In this document: in pieces, positions 1 through 6,182 of the stretch
Numbering within the stretch: the first letter of the stretch is position 1
Layout: every line of letters begins with the position of its first letter
NCBI GenBank assembly: GCA_025362825.1
Contig: JANYFF010000054.1
Coordinates: forward strand, 1-15,936
Origin: Polaromonas sp.
GTDB taxonomy: Bacteria; Pseudomonadota; Gammaproteobacteria; Burkholderiales; Burkholderiaceae_C
Direction: 5' to 3'
DNA length: 15,936 bases
Notes under the pieces: model-generated
Told to the model about the DNA's origin: nothing
What the model saw: the letters and a program-made list of their open reading frames with translations, nothing else
Databases searched by the model: none
Translations under genes and position numbers: made by a program

Positions 1-1452
1 GGCGCGCAACGCCACCTGCTCGGCGAGCAGCGCCGGGTAGTCCATCAGTGTTTCAATTTTTTGCAGGCACGCCTCGTGCGACAAGACTTCGAGCCTGATA
101 CCCGACGCGCCTGTTGCCGGATAGCCCTCGTCTGGCATCACGTTGCGCCGGCGAAATTCCAGCGGGTCCATCCCCAGTTTGGCGGCGGCGAGATCCACCA
201 GACCCTCGGTAACGGCACAGGCCACCGGGTGCCCCACACCCCGGTACTGGCAGGTAGGCGGTTTGTTCAAAAACACGACGTTGAGCTTGGCGCGATAAGC
301 CTTGTGCTTGTAAGGTCCCCCGGTCAGGTTGACGACTTGATTGCCCTCAATGCCGCTGGTCCGCGGGAACATTGAATATGGGCCTATGCCCGTGAGATCG
401 TCAATTTCGAACGCCAGAATTTCTCCCTGGGCCGTCGCAGCAATACGCCCTTTGATGTGGTGTTCGCGGGCGTGGATGTCGCTGACAAACGATTCCAGTC
501 GGTCAGCCACGAACTTGACGGGCCGCTTTAAAAGAATCGATGCAGCGACCGTCGCAAAGTCGTCCGGATAGGCATGTACCTTGATGCCAAATGAGCCCCC
601 CACATCCTTGCAAATCACGCGTACGGACGCTTCGGGCAAATCAAACTGGCGCGCATACAGGTCCTGCATCATGTGCGGTGCCTGCTGCGAGTGGTACACC
701 GTCAACTGCCCCGATGCCGAGTTGTAGTCGGCAATCTGGCAACGTGGCTCCAGCGTGACGCCGGTGTGGCGGCCAAAATCGAAGGTGGCTTCGGCCACTA
801 CGTCGGCACGCGCAAACGCCTCATCCACGCCACCGGTGTCCAGCGACCGCGTAAAGCACAGGTTGTCACCCAGCTCGGGATGAATCACAGGCGTGTCCGG
901 ATGCAGTGCGGTTTTCATGTCCACTGCAGCAGGCAGGTCTTCCCACGTCACCTGGACATATTGCAACGCATCTTCGGCCTCGGCGCGCGTTCTGGCCACC
1001 ACGGCCACCACGGGCTCGCCCTGCCAGCACGCGCGGTCAAGTGCCATAGGGTATTGCGGTGCAGACTTGATGCCGGCCAGGTGCGAGAGGGTTGCCACCC
1101 AGGGCTTGCAGATAGTCGCCAGGTCTTCGCCGTCGTACACCGCCAGCACGCCCGGCATCATGCGGGCGAAGTCACGCTCAATGCCAGTGATGCGCGCGTG
1201 TGCAACAGGTGACCGCCAGAACACCACATGCGCCATGCGCGGCAGCTCCAGGTCATCAACATACTGCCCACGCCCTTCAGCCAAGCGCTCTATGTTGGGT
1301 CTGGGTATGGCTTGCCCGATATGGCAGGCATCCTGAAGCGGCGCGGCCAGCGGTGCTGCCAGCGGTACGGCAACCGGTGCTGGGCGAACCTCTGCGCCGG
1401 TGTCAGCACGCACCAGCGCCTCATTGAAAGCACGGGCTTCGGGTGCATTCAT
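1..1452 (-). CDS. Molybdenum hydroxylase large subunit, CoxL/xanthine dehydrogenase family (3' part missing)
   Basis: This is the molybdopterin-binding catalytic subunit of a three-subunit xanthine oxidase-family hydroxylase. The frame is open from an ATG at 1452 to the left window edge, giving 484 residues of a family usually near 780-800, so the C-terminal part lies outside. Visible landmarks are the entry segment around residues 46-66 (GQAIPRPNIERLAEGRGQY), the cofactor-binding GGSFGIK loop at 285-291 and QYRGVGH at 402-408. In true aerobic CO dehydrogenase the last site is the CSFR loop, whose Cys binds copper; that Cys is absent here (Gly405), so CO oxidation is unlikely. An Ala/Pro-rich extension of about 45 residues precedes the domain. 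The start overlaps the small-subunit stop (ATGA). The family is certain; the substrate is unknown, with an N-heterocycle or aromatic inferred from the neighbours. Electrons would pass from the Mo centre to the 2Fe-2S and FAD subunits encoded upstream. Confidence 0.92.
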   Translation of the reverse strand, partial: MNAPEARAFNEALVRADTGAEVRPAPVAVPLAAPLAAPLQDACHIGQAIPRPNIERLAEGRGQYVDDLELPRMAHVVFWRSPVAHARITGIERDFARMMPGVLAVYDGEDLATICKPWVATLSHLAGIKSAPQYPMALDRACWQGEPVVAVVARTRAEAEDALQYVQVTWEDLPAAVDMKTALHPDTPVIHPELGDNLCFTRSLDTGGVDEAFARADVVAEATFDFGRHTGVTLEPRCQIADYNSASGQLTVYHSQQAPHMMQDLYARQFDLPEASVRVICKDVGGSFGIKVHAYPDDFATVAASILLKRPVKFVADRLESFVSDIHAREHHIKGRIAATAQGEILAFEIDDLTGIGPYSMFPRTSGIEGNQVVNLTGGPYKHKAYRAKLNVVFLNKPPTCQYRGVGHPVACAVTEGLVDLAAAKLGMDPLEFRRRNVMPDEGYPATGASGIRLEVLSHEACLQKIETLMDYPALLAEQVALRA

Positions 1453-1967
1453 GCTTGGACTCCCTGCTCAGGTGTCAGGCGCGCCGCCAGCACATCGCAA
1501 ATAGCATCCACGATGGCCTGGTAGCCGGTGCAGCGGCAGTAATTGCCCGAGATCCATTCGCGCACCTGCTCCCGGTTTGCATGGGGCCGCTGCTCGACCA
1601 GTTCATGCGCTGCCAGCAGCATGCCCGATGTACAAAAACCGCATTGCAGGGCGTTGCGGCGAACAAACGCTTGCTGCAAAGCCCGTAGCGTGCCGCCGTC
1701 GCTCAGGCCTTCAATCGTGTTCACGCTGCGGCCATCAGCTTGCACGGCCAGCACCAGGCAACCGCGCACAATTTGCCCGTCAAGCTGTACCGTGCAGGCA
1801 CCGCACACACCATGCTCGCATCCCAGGTGCGACCCTTTGAGGCTTATGTCGTCCCGCAAAAAATCGACCAGATGGGTACGTGCCTGCACCTCGCGCTGCA
1901 CGCTCTGGCCATTGACGAAAATCCGGACAGTCCGGGTTTGCGGCAAAAGAGATTCCTGGTTACTCAT
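1449..1967 (-). CDS. 2Fe-2S small subunit of molybdenum hydroxylase (CoxS-like)
   Basis: This 172-residue protein is the electron-transfer subunit that carries two [2Fe-2S] clusters between the molybdenum centre and FAD. The N-terminal plant-ferredoxin-type cluster is ligated by Cys50, Cys55, Cys58 and Cys70 (CEHGVCGAC, then a later Cys). The C-terminal helical-bundle cluster is ligated by Cys109, Cys112, Cys144 and Cys146 (CGFC and CRC). All eight ligands are present and the length is normal for CoxS/NdhS/QorS-type subunits. The ATG at 1967 overlaps the medium-subunit stop by 4 bp, and its own stop overlaps the large-subunit start, so the three genes are almost certainly translationally coupled. 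The family is unambiguous. The substrate class cannot be told from this subunit. Confidence 0.95.
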   Translation of the reverse strand: MSNQESLLPQTRTVRIFVNGQSVQREVQARTHLVDFLRDDISLKGSHLGCEHGVCGACTVQLDGQIVRGCLVLAVQADGRSVNTIEGLSDGGTLRALQQAFVRRNALQCGFCTSGMLLAAHELVEQRPHANREQVREWISGNYCRCTGYQAIVDAICDVLAARLTPEQGVQA

Positions 1968-2884
1968 GGGCGTCCTTGGAACGGTATGCTTGTTAAGGTG
2001 TTGACGGATCTGTCTTCAGCCACGCTGGCGTCACGAACCCAGCCCAGCAATGCACGCTTGAGCAGCACGCCGGCCAGTTGCCTTTTAGCAGCCTCGCCAT
2101 GCGTCAGATCGGCAATGGGGCGAAGTTCATCGCGCAGAACCAGGATGGCCCTGGAAACTGACTCGACAGTCAAAGGCTGACCGTTCAGCACCTGCTCTGC
2201 AGCGGGTGAGCGCATCGGCATGCTGCCAACGCCAATCCACGCCAGTCGTACCTGCGTCATCAAGCCGCCGTCAAGAGTCGCTACAGCGGCCAGTCCAACC
2301 ACCGCATAGTCGCCGTGGCGGCGCGCCAGTTCGCTGAACGCAAACGTCTGCCCTGCCCTTGCCAGCGGCACTTCGCAAGCAGTAATGACTTCATCAGCCG
2401 CAAGTTCCGTGGTGTAGAGCCCAGTGAAAAAATCAACTGCGGCAATCCGCCGTTCACCCCGCAAGCTGCGGGCAACCACCACGCCATCCAGCGCCAGCAA
2501 ACACGCAGGCCACTCCGCAGCAGGATCACCGTAGGCAATAGAACCCCCAAAGGTTCCCAAATTGCGGATGGCCCTGTGCGCGATATGCGGCGCGGCAGCG
2601 CTTAACAATGGCGCATGCTTTGCGACAAGCCCGGATGTTTCTATCGCGCTATGGGTTACGAGCGCCCCTATGCGCAAGGTGTTGCCCTGCAGGTCCAGGC
2701 CTTTGAGTTCACTGATGACCTGCATGTCAATCAGCAACGCAGGCTCGGACAGACGCATGTTCAACGTCGCCAGCAGCGTCTGTCCGCCGGCGAGCAGGCG
2801 CGCCTCATCGCCATGCTCTGCAAGTAAATGGAGTACTTCCGTCAGGTGTCTGGGCCTGAGATAGGAAAAAGCAGCAGCTTTCAT
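1964..2884 (-). CDS. FAD-binding medium subunit of molybdenum hydroxylase (CoxM-like)
   Basis: This 306-residue subunit binds FAD and passes electrons to the final acceptor. It has the two FAD-binding signatures of the CoxM/XDH-B flavoprotein fold: LLAGGQTLL at about residues 30-38 and NLGTFGGSIAYGDPAAEWP at about 108-126. The C-terminal half (about 175-280) matches the CO dehydrogenase flavoprotein C-terminal domain in layout, with ELARRHGDYAVVGLAA and an Arg/Glu-rich helix. The length is slightly above the usual 285-295 because of a tail after residue 280. The ATG at 2884 lies 39 bp downstream of the coxG-like stop, and the 3' end overlaps the small-subunit gene by 4 bp. It belongs to the leftward operon read from 3568. 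The family assignment is firm. Confidence 0.94.
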   Translation of the reverse strand: MKAAAFSYLRPRHLTEVLHLLAEHGDEARLLAGGQTLLATLNMRLSEPALLIDMQVISELKGLDLQGNTLRIGALVTHSAIETSGLVAKHAPLLSAAAPHIAHRAIRNLGTFGGSIAYGDPAAEWPACLLALDGVVVARSLRGERRIAAVDFFTGLYTTELAADEVITACEVPLARAGQTFAFSELARRHGDYAVVGLAAVATLDGGLMTQVRLAWIGVGSMPMRSPAAEQVLNGQPLTVESVSRAILVLRDELRPIADLTHGEAAKRQLAGVLLKRALLGWVRDASVAEDRSVNTLTSIPFQGRP

Positions 2885-2923
2885 TGAAAATTTCCTTGAG
2901 ATTTGCAGTTGCCTGGCAATCGG

Positions 2924-3568
2924 TCAGTGCAGCCAGTGCGCGCCCATCCAGACACCCAGGCTGGTAGCGGCGACACCCGCACAAAACCAGACCAGACGAA
3001 GCCCATCGCTGCCCGTCCAGCTGACCGGCACAGGCTTGTGCGTTGTCACGTGCATCGCGCCGCGGGCGCTTGCATTTTCGGCATCACCCGGTGCCACCGT
3101 CAGCGCCTGTACCGCTGGTCCGTCACCGGTATCCGCAAGAGCGTCCTTGAAGCTGGAAAAAAATTTATCCGCCAGCTGCTTTGACGAGGCATCTATGAGG
3201 CGCCCGCCAATCTGCCCGAGCTTGCCGGCAACCGATGCCTGTACGGTGTAATCGAGTTTCGTAGCCTCGCCAACAGGTGTCAGGGTAATGACAGAACTAC
3301 CTCTGGCAAAACCGGCACTCCCACCCGAGCCTTCAAAGTTGAGCGTGTAGCCCTGAAGCGGGCGAATGTCCGTCATCTTTACCTTGCCTGCGAAGCGTGC
3401 TCGCACCGGCCCCATGCGCAACAGCACACGGGCATGCATTTCTTCGGGCGTTATCTGCTGGACTTCTTCGCATCCAGGGATGCATCGACGCAAAATTTCA
3501 GGGTCATTGAGTGCTTGCCACACTTGCCCGGGAAGAGCGGGAATTATCACACTGCCTTGAAGTTCCAT
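2924..3568 (-). CDS. CoxG-like SRPBCC protein with C-terminal membrane anchor
   Basis: This 214-residue protein is the first gene of the leftward molybdenum hydroxylase operon. Residues 1-145 form an SRPBCC/START-like domain of the CO dehydrogenase subunit G family: it opens with MELQGSVIIPALPGQVWQAL, followed by a DPEILRRCIPGCEEV segment typical of CoxG. A low-complexity linker (about 146-186) leads to one hydrophobic segment near residues 189-209, with a short His-rich end, which looks like a membrane anchor. CoxG proteins are linked to membrane association of CO dehydrogenase and related Mo hydroxylases, so a role in docking this enzyme at the inner membrane is inferred. The start at 3568 has only a weak AAGG about 8 bp upstream. 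Regulation probably runs through the divergent control region shared with the TetR gene. Confidence 0.88.
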   Translation of the reverse strand: MELQGSVIIPALPGQVWQALNDPEILRRCIPGCEEVQQITPEEMHARVLLRMGPVRARFAGKVKMTDIRPLQGYTLNFEGSGGSAGFARGSSVITLTPVGEATKLDYTVQASVAGKLGQIGGRLIDASSKQLADKFFSSFKDALADTGDGPAVQALTVAPGDAENASARGAMHVTTHKPVPVSWTGSDGLRLVWFCAGVAATSLGVWMGAHWLH

Positions 3569-3601
3569 GTCGAATGCCTTGAGCTGTTGAGGTAATGCGC
3601 C

Positions 3602-3627
3602 CCCGGGCTGCAGAGGGCCGGGTTTTT
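3602..3627 (+). terminator. GC hairpin with T run in the divergent region
   Basis: CCCGG (3602-3606) can pair with CCGGG (3618-3622), and five Ts follow at 3623-3627. Read on the plus strand this has the form of a short intrinsic terminator pointing toward the TetR gene. It could stop antisense transcription leaving the coxG side, or act as a leader attenuator if a plus-strand promoter lies further left. On the minus strand it would be a hairpin in the coxG leader. The stem is only 5 bp before a mismatch, so the call is tentative. Confidence 0.35.
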
Positions 3628-3642
3628 CCTGATACCGGATTG

Positions 3643-3650
3643 TTGACCAA
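3643..3650. repeat. TTGACCAA direct repeat, copy 1
   Basis: The octamer TTGACCAA occurs here and again at 3674-3681, both in the same orientation and 31 bp apart, about three helical turns. Extending to 16 bp, this copy matches the second at 12 of 16 positions. It is a candidate secondary operator for the adjacent TetR-family regulator. Confidence 0.4.
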
Positions 3651-3673
3651 GCGCTAAATTAGAAGCCTTACTA

Positions 3674-3689
3674 TTGACCAACTGTTCAA
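3674..3689. promoter_or_regulatory. Candidate TetR operator (16-bp imperfect palindrome)
   Basis: The sequence TTGACCAACTGTTCAA is symmetric at six of eight base pairs (TTGA, CA / TG, TCAA), the form expected of a TetR-family operator. It ends at the A of the tetR ATG (3689) and contains the second copy of the TTGACCAA repeat. It lies in the 120-bp gap between the divergent coxG-like operon and tetR, where a repressor could control both directions. No convincing -35/-10 pair with standard spacing was found on either strand. Confidence 0.45.
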
Positions 3690-4435
3690 TGTCATCCATC
3701 CGGAAAAACCCTGCCAGCTCTTCCGTTGCCATAAGTGCAGCCAATCCAGCACGCCGGCGACTGACGCCCGCCGACAGGGAGCGTCAGATCGTGGAAGGCG
3801 CGGTCACGTTTTTTTCCGAACACGGCCTGGACGGCCAGTTGAGGGATCTGGCCCGACAGCTGGGCATCACCCATACGCTGCTCTACCATTACTTTCCCAC
3901 CAAACAGGCGTTGATAGAGCGGGTTTACACCGAAATGTTTGAAGGCCGTTGGAAACCGGAATGGGAAACCCTTCTGGACGACAAAAAGCTGGATGTCGAA
4001 ACCAAGCTGACCCGGTTTTACAGCGACTACGCCAAAGTCATCCTCAAATCGGATTGGGTTCGGATTTTTGTTTTTTCCGGTCTAAATGACCGCTACATCA
4101 CGGACCGCTACTTTTCAATGCTGAGGGAAAAGTTCTTTCCCCGGATGGTGCGCGAGACGCGAAAGTATCGCGGCATTTCAAGCCGCGGCAAACCGTCCGC
4201 GCGCGAACTTGAATTGCTGGTGGGTTTGCACGGTAGCATTTTTTATATGGGAATACGGCGCTGGATTTACGGCCAATCATTTCATGACCAGGGGCTGGTC
4301 GCCAGCGACGATAACGATGAGAGCTATATCCACGACCGGGTTTTAGCCTACCTGCTGTCAGTCGATGCTGTTCTAAAACGCCACCCGGCAAAGCGGCTTC
4401 CGGCAACGTCTGCCTCAAAAGAGATATCTGCATGA
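3689..4435 (+). CDS. TetR/AcrR-family transcriptional regulator
   Basis: This 248-residue protein (from the ATG at 3689) has an N-terminal TetR DNA-binding domain: RERQIVEGAVTFFSEHG (about 30-46), then the helix-turn-helix from about 50 to 69, ending in the family signature ITHTLLYHYFPTKQALIERVY (about 60-80). The remainder is a ligand-binding and dimerisation domain of unassigned specificity. An in-frame TTG at 3674 would add five residues and would place the candidate operator inside the coding region, with AGAAG 8 bp before it. I prefer the ATG, although neither start has a strong ribosome site. The gene is divergent from the molybdenum hydroxylase operon and heads the rightward operon, overlapping the VOC gene by 4 bp (ATGA). 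The likely role is a substrate-responsive repressor of both arms and of itself; this is inferred from position only. Confidence 0.9.
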   Translation: MSSIRKNPASSSVAISAANPARRRLTPADRERQIVEGAVTFFSEHGLDGQLRDLARQLGITHTLLYHYFPTKQALIERVYTEMFEGRWKPEWETLLDDKKLDVETKLTRFYSDYAKVILKSDWVRIFVFSGLNDRYITDRYFSMLREKFFPRMVRETRKYRGISSRGKPSARELELLVGLHGSIFYMGIRRWIYGQSFHDQGLVASDDNDESYIHDRVLAYLLSVDAVLKRHPAKRLPATSASKEISA

Positions 4436-4908
4436 CACTTTCACTGAATCACTACTCTATTCGCACGCTTGACCTGCCAGCTGTTTGCGATTTTTATACC
4501 CAAGTGCTGGGGTTGTCCGCCGGGCCACGACCCGACTTTCCATTTCCAGGCATCTGGATGTACAACGGCAGCCACGACAGCGTTGCCAACGCGGTTGTTC
4601 ACATCATCGGCATTGATAAAAGCGACCCGGAAGGCTTGAAAAAGTATCTTGGCGACCGCGCCGAGTCATCCCTGCAGGGGACGGGCGCTGTAGATCACAT
4701 TGCATTTTTTGCGACGGGCCTTGCAGGCATGCTGCAGCACCTTGAAAACATCGGTGTGCCATGCCGGCAGCGGACAACGCCGTCCATCGGTCTACATCAG
4801 CTGTTTTTGGACGACCCGTGCGGCCTGGTGGTCGAACTCAACTATCCGGCTGCCGAAAAAGCTGTTGTAGACGCACTGACGACCATGCCGCCAGACGGAA
4901 AAGATTGA
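4432..4908 (+). CDS. VOC-superfamily protein (glyoxalase/extradiol dioxygenase-like)
   Basis: This 158-residue protein has the two beta-alpha-beta-beta-beta modules of the vicinal oxygen chelate fold. Module 1 starts at LNHYSIRTLDLPAVCDFYTQVLGL (residues 5-28, shown here only as a landmark) and module 2 at VDHIAFF (87-93). Candidate metal ligands are His7, His57, His89 and Glu135 (the latter in GLVVELNYP), which fits a metal-dependent enzyme and not a drug-binding protein. VOC members include glyoxalases, isomerases, epimerases and ring-cleaving dioxygenases; the sequence alone does not decide among them. Single-domain VOC proteins of this form often sit beside aromatic monooxygenases. It overlaps tetR by 4 bp at its start, and its stop shares one base with the next ATG, so it is tightly coupled to the monooxygenase. 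A step after ring hydroxylation is inferred. Confidence 0.85.
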   Translation: MTLSLNHYSIRTLDLPAVCDFYTQVLGLSAGPRPDFPFPGIWMYNGSHDSVANAVVHIIGIDKSDPEGLKKYLGDRAESSLQGTGAVDHIAFFATGLAGMLQHLENIGVPCRQRTTPSIGLHQLFLDDPCGLVVELNYPAAEKAVVDALTTMPPDGKD

Positions 4909-6140
4909 TGGCACGTATTGTTGTCATTGGCGGCTCTTTGGGTGGTCTGCTCGCTGCCAACATGCTGCATCGTGCGGGTCACCATGTGCAAGTGCTTGAA
5001 AAAGCCATCTCGTCGCTGGACGGTCGAGGAGCCGGCATTGTGACGCACAGGCCCTTGATAGCAGCATTGGCACGCTGCGGCCTCGGTATTGATGCTTCGC
5101 TGGGTGTAGCCATCAGCAAGCGGGTCGTACTGGGCGCTGACGGCGAATCGGTTGCCGAGGTCCAGATAAACCAGGTGTTGACATCTTGGAGCCGCCTCTA
5201 TGCCATGCTCCGATCGGTCTTCGACGCAAGCCTGTATGTTCAGGGGGCAGCCGTTGCACATATCAGGCAAGGCGCTGACGGCGTCACGGTGCAGTGTGAA
5301 GACGGGCGCCAGTTTGATGCCGATCTCGCCGTAGCTTCAGACGGTATTCGTTCTGCTGTACGCGCGCAGTTCCTTCCGGAAGTACAGCCGCAGTACGCGG
5401 GCTATATTGCATGGCGTGGTGTGTGCGATGAATCAGTGCTGTCACAACGCACTCTGGGCAGCGTTTTCGACACCTTCGGATTTGGCCTGCCGCCTGGCGA
5501 GCAGCTTATTGGTTACCCGGTAGCCGGTGCGGGCAATGCCGTCTCGCGCGGCCAACGACGGTACAACTTTGTCTGGTACCGCCCTGCAGAAAGCCGCGTG
5601 CTGGAAAGTCTGATGACTGACGCAGACGGAAATTATTTCCCGCAGGGCATTGCTCCCAACAAAGTGGCGTGGCAGCACGTAGCCGGCGCTCGGCATGCAG
5701 CAAGGGAATTGCTGGCACCCCAATTTGCAGAAATACTTGAAAAAACCGCGCAGCCTTTTTTGCAACCTATTTACGACTGCGCCAGCCCCTCCATGGTTTT
5801 TGATCGTGTGGCCTTGATGGGTGATGCAGCATTTGTAGCCCGGCCCCACGTCGGTATGGGCGTTACCAAGGCGGCAGAAGATGCCATGACCCTTACAGAC
5901 TGTATTACCGCGCATGGCGCTACACCCAGTGCTTTGCGGGCATTTGAACAATCCCGGCTTGCACCGTGCGCAGCCGTGGTGCAGCGCGCCCGCGTTTTGG
6001 GCGCCTATATGCAGGCACAGGGTCACAACCCGGGTGCAGGCGGACAGATACTACAGCGCGACGCGCACGCCGTCATGCTTGAAACAGCTATCGATCTGTC
6101 TGGAGCACCAACAGCCCGGGCTACGCCATTTCCCGCCTAG
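4908..6140 (+). CDS. FAD-dependent monooxygenase, 2,6-dihydroxypyridine 3-monooxygenase-like
   Basis: This 410-residue class A flavoprotein hydroxylase has the three expected motifs: an FAD-binding Rossmann fingerprint IVVIGGSLGGLLAANML (residues 4-20), the NAD(P)H/FAD DG motif LAVASDGIRSAVR (140-152), and the GD motif RVALMGDAAFVARPHVGMG (300-318). The central segments GYIAWRGV (165-172), LIGYPVAG (200-207) and NFVWYRP (220-226) resemble those I recall from dihydroxypyridine hydroxylase (DHPH) of the nicotine pathway, more than salicylate or p-hydroxybenzoate hydroxylases. It would use NAD(P)H and O2 to hydroxylate a phenol-like or hydroxypyridine ring. The start is the ATG at 4908 overlapping the VOC stop by one base (TGATG), with GGAAAAG upstream; the frame stays open further left, but that part lies inside the VOC gene. 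The exact substrate is inferred, not shown. Confidence 0.85.
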   Translation: MARIVVIGGSLGGLLAANMLHRAGHHVQVLEKAISSLDGRGAGIVTHRPLIAALARCGLGIDASLGVAISKRVVLGADGESVAEVQINQVLTSWSRLYAMLRSVFDASLYVQGAAVAHIRQGADGVTVQCEDGRQFDADLAVASDGIRSAVRAQFLPEVQPQYAGYIAWRGVCDESVLSQRTLGSVFDTFGFGLPPGEQLIGYPVAGAGNAVSRGQRRYNFVWYRPAESRVLESLMTDADGNYFPQGIAPNKVAWQHVAGARHAARELLAPQFAEILEKTAQPFLQPIYDCASPSMVFDRVALMGDAAFVARPHVGMGVTKAAEDAMTLTDCITAHGATPSALRAFEQSRLAPCAAVVQRARVLGAYMQAQGHNPGAGGQILQRDAHAVMLETAIDLSGAPTARATPFPA

Positions 6141-6182
6141 ATTCCCGATTCCTCATGCCATAACCACCCACAGGAGACCACC

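Noticed and set aside
673..1336. Long plus-strand open frames over the first 2 kb
   Set aside because: They are antisense to the CoxL-like gene, whose minus-strand translation is continuous and shows family motifs; the plus frames show no domain-like pattern and reflect GC-rich codon use.
1..3568. Aerobic CO dehydrogenase operon
   Set aside because: The large subunit lacks the CSFR loop, and no coxD, coxE or coxF maturation genes are visible on the right side of the cluster.
3643..3674. Sigma70 promoter TTGACC with TACTAT for tetR
   Set aside because: The spacer is 20 bp, outside the usual 16-18, and no better pair was found; the TTGACC is better explained as part of the repeat.
4761..4907. 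Upstream extension of the FAD monooxygenase into the VOC gene
   Set aside because: The FAD-binding strand begins right after the ATG at 4908, which overlaps the VOC stop; the upstream part is an out-of-frame reading of the VOC gene.
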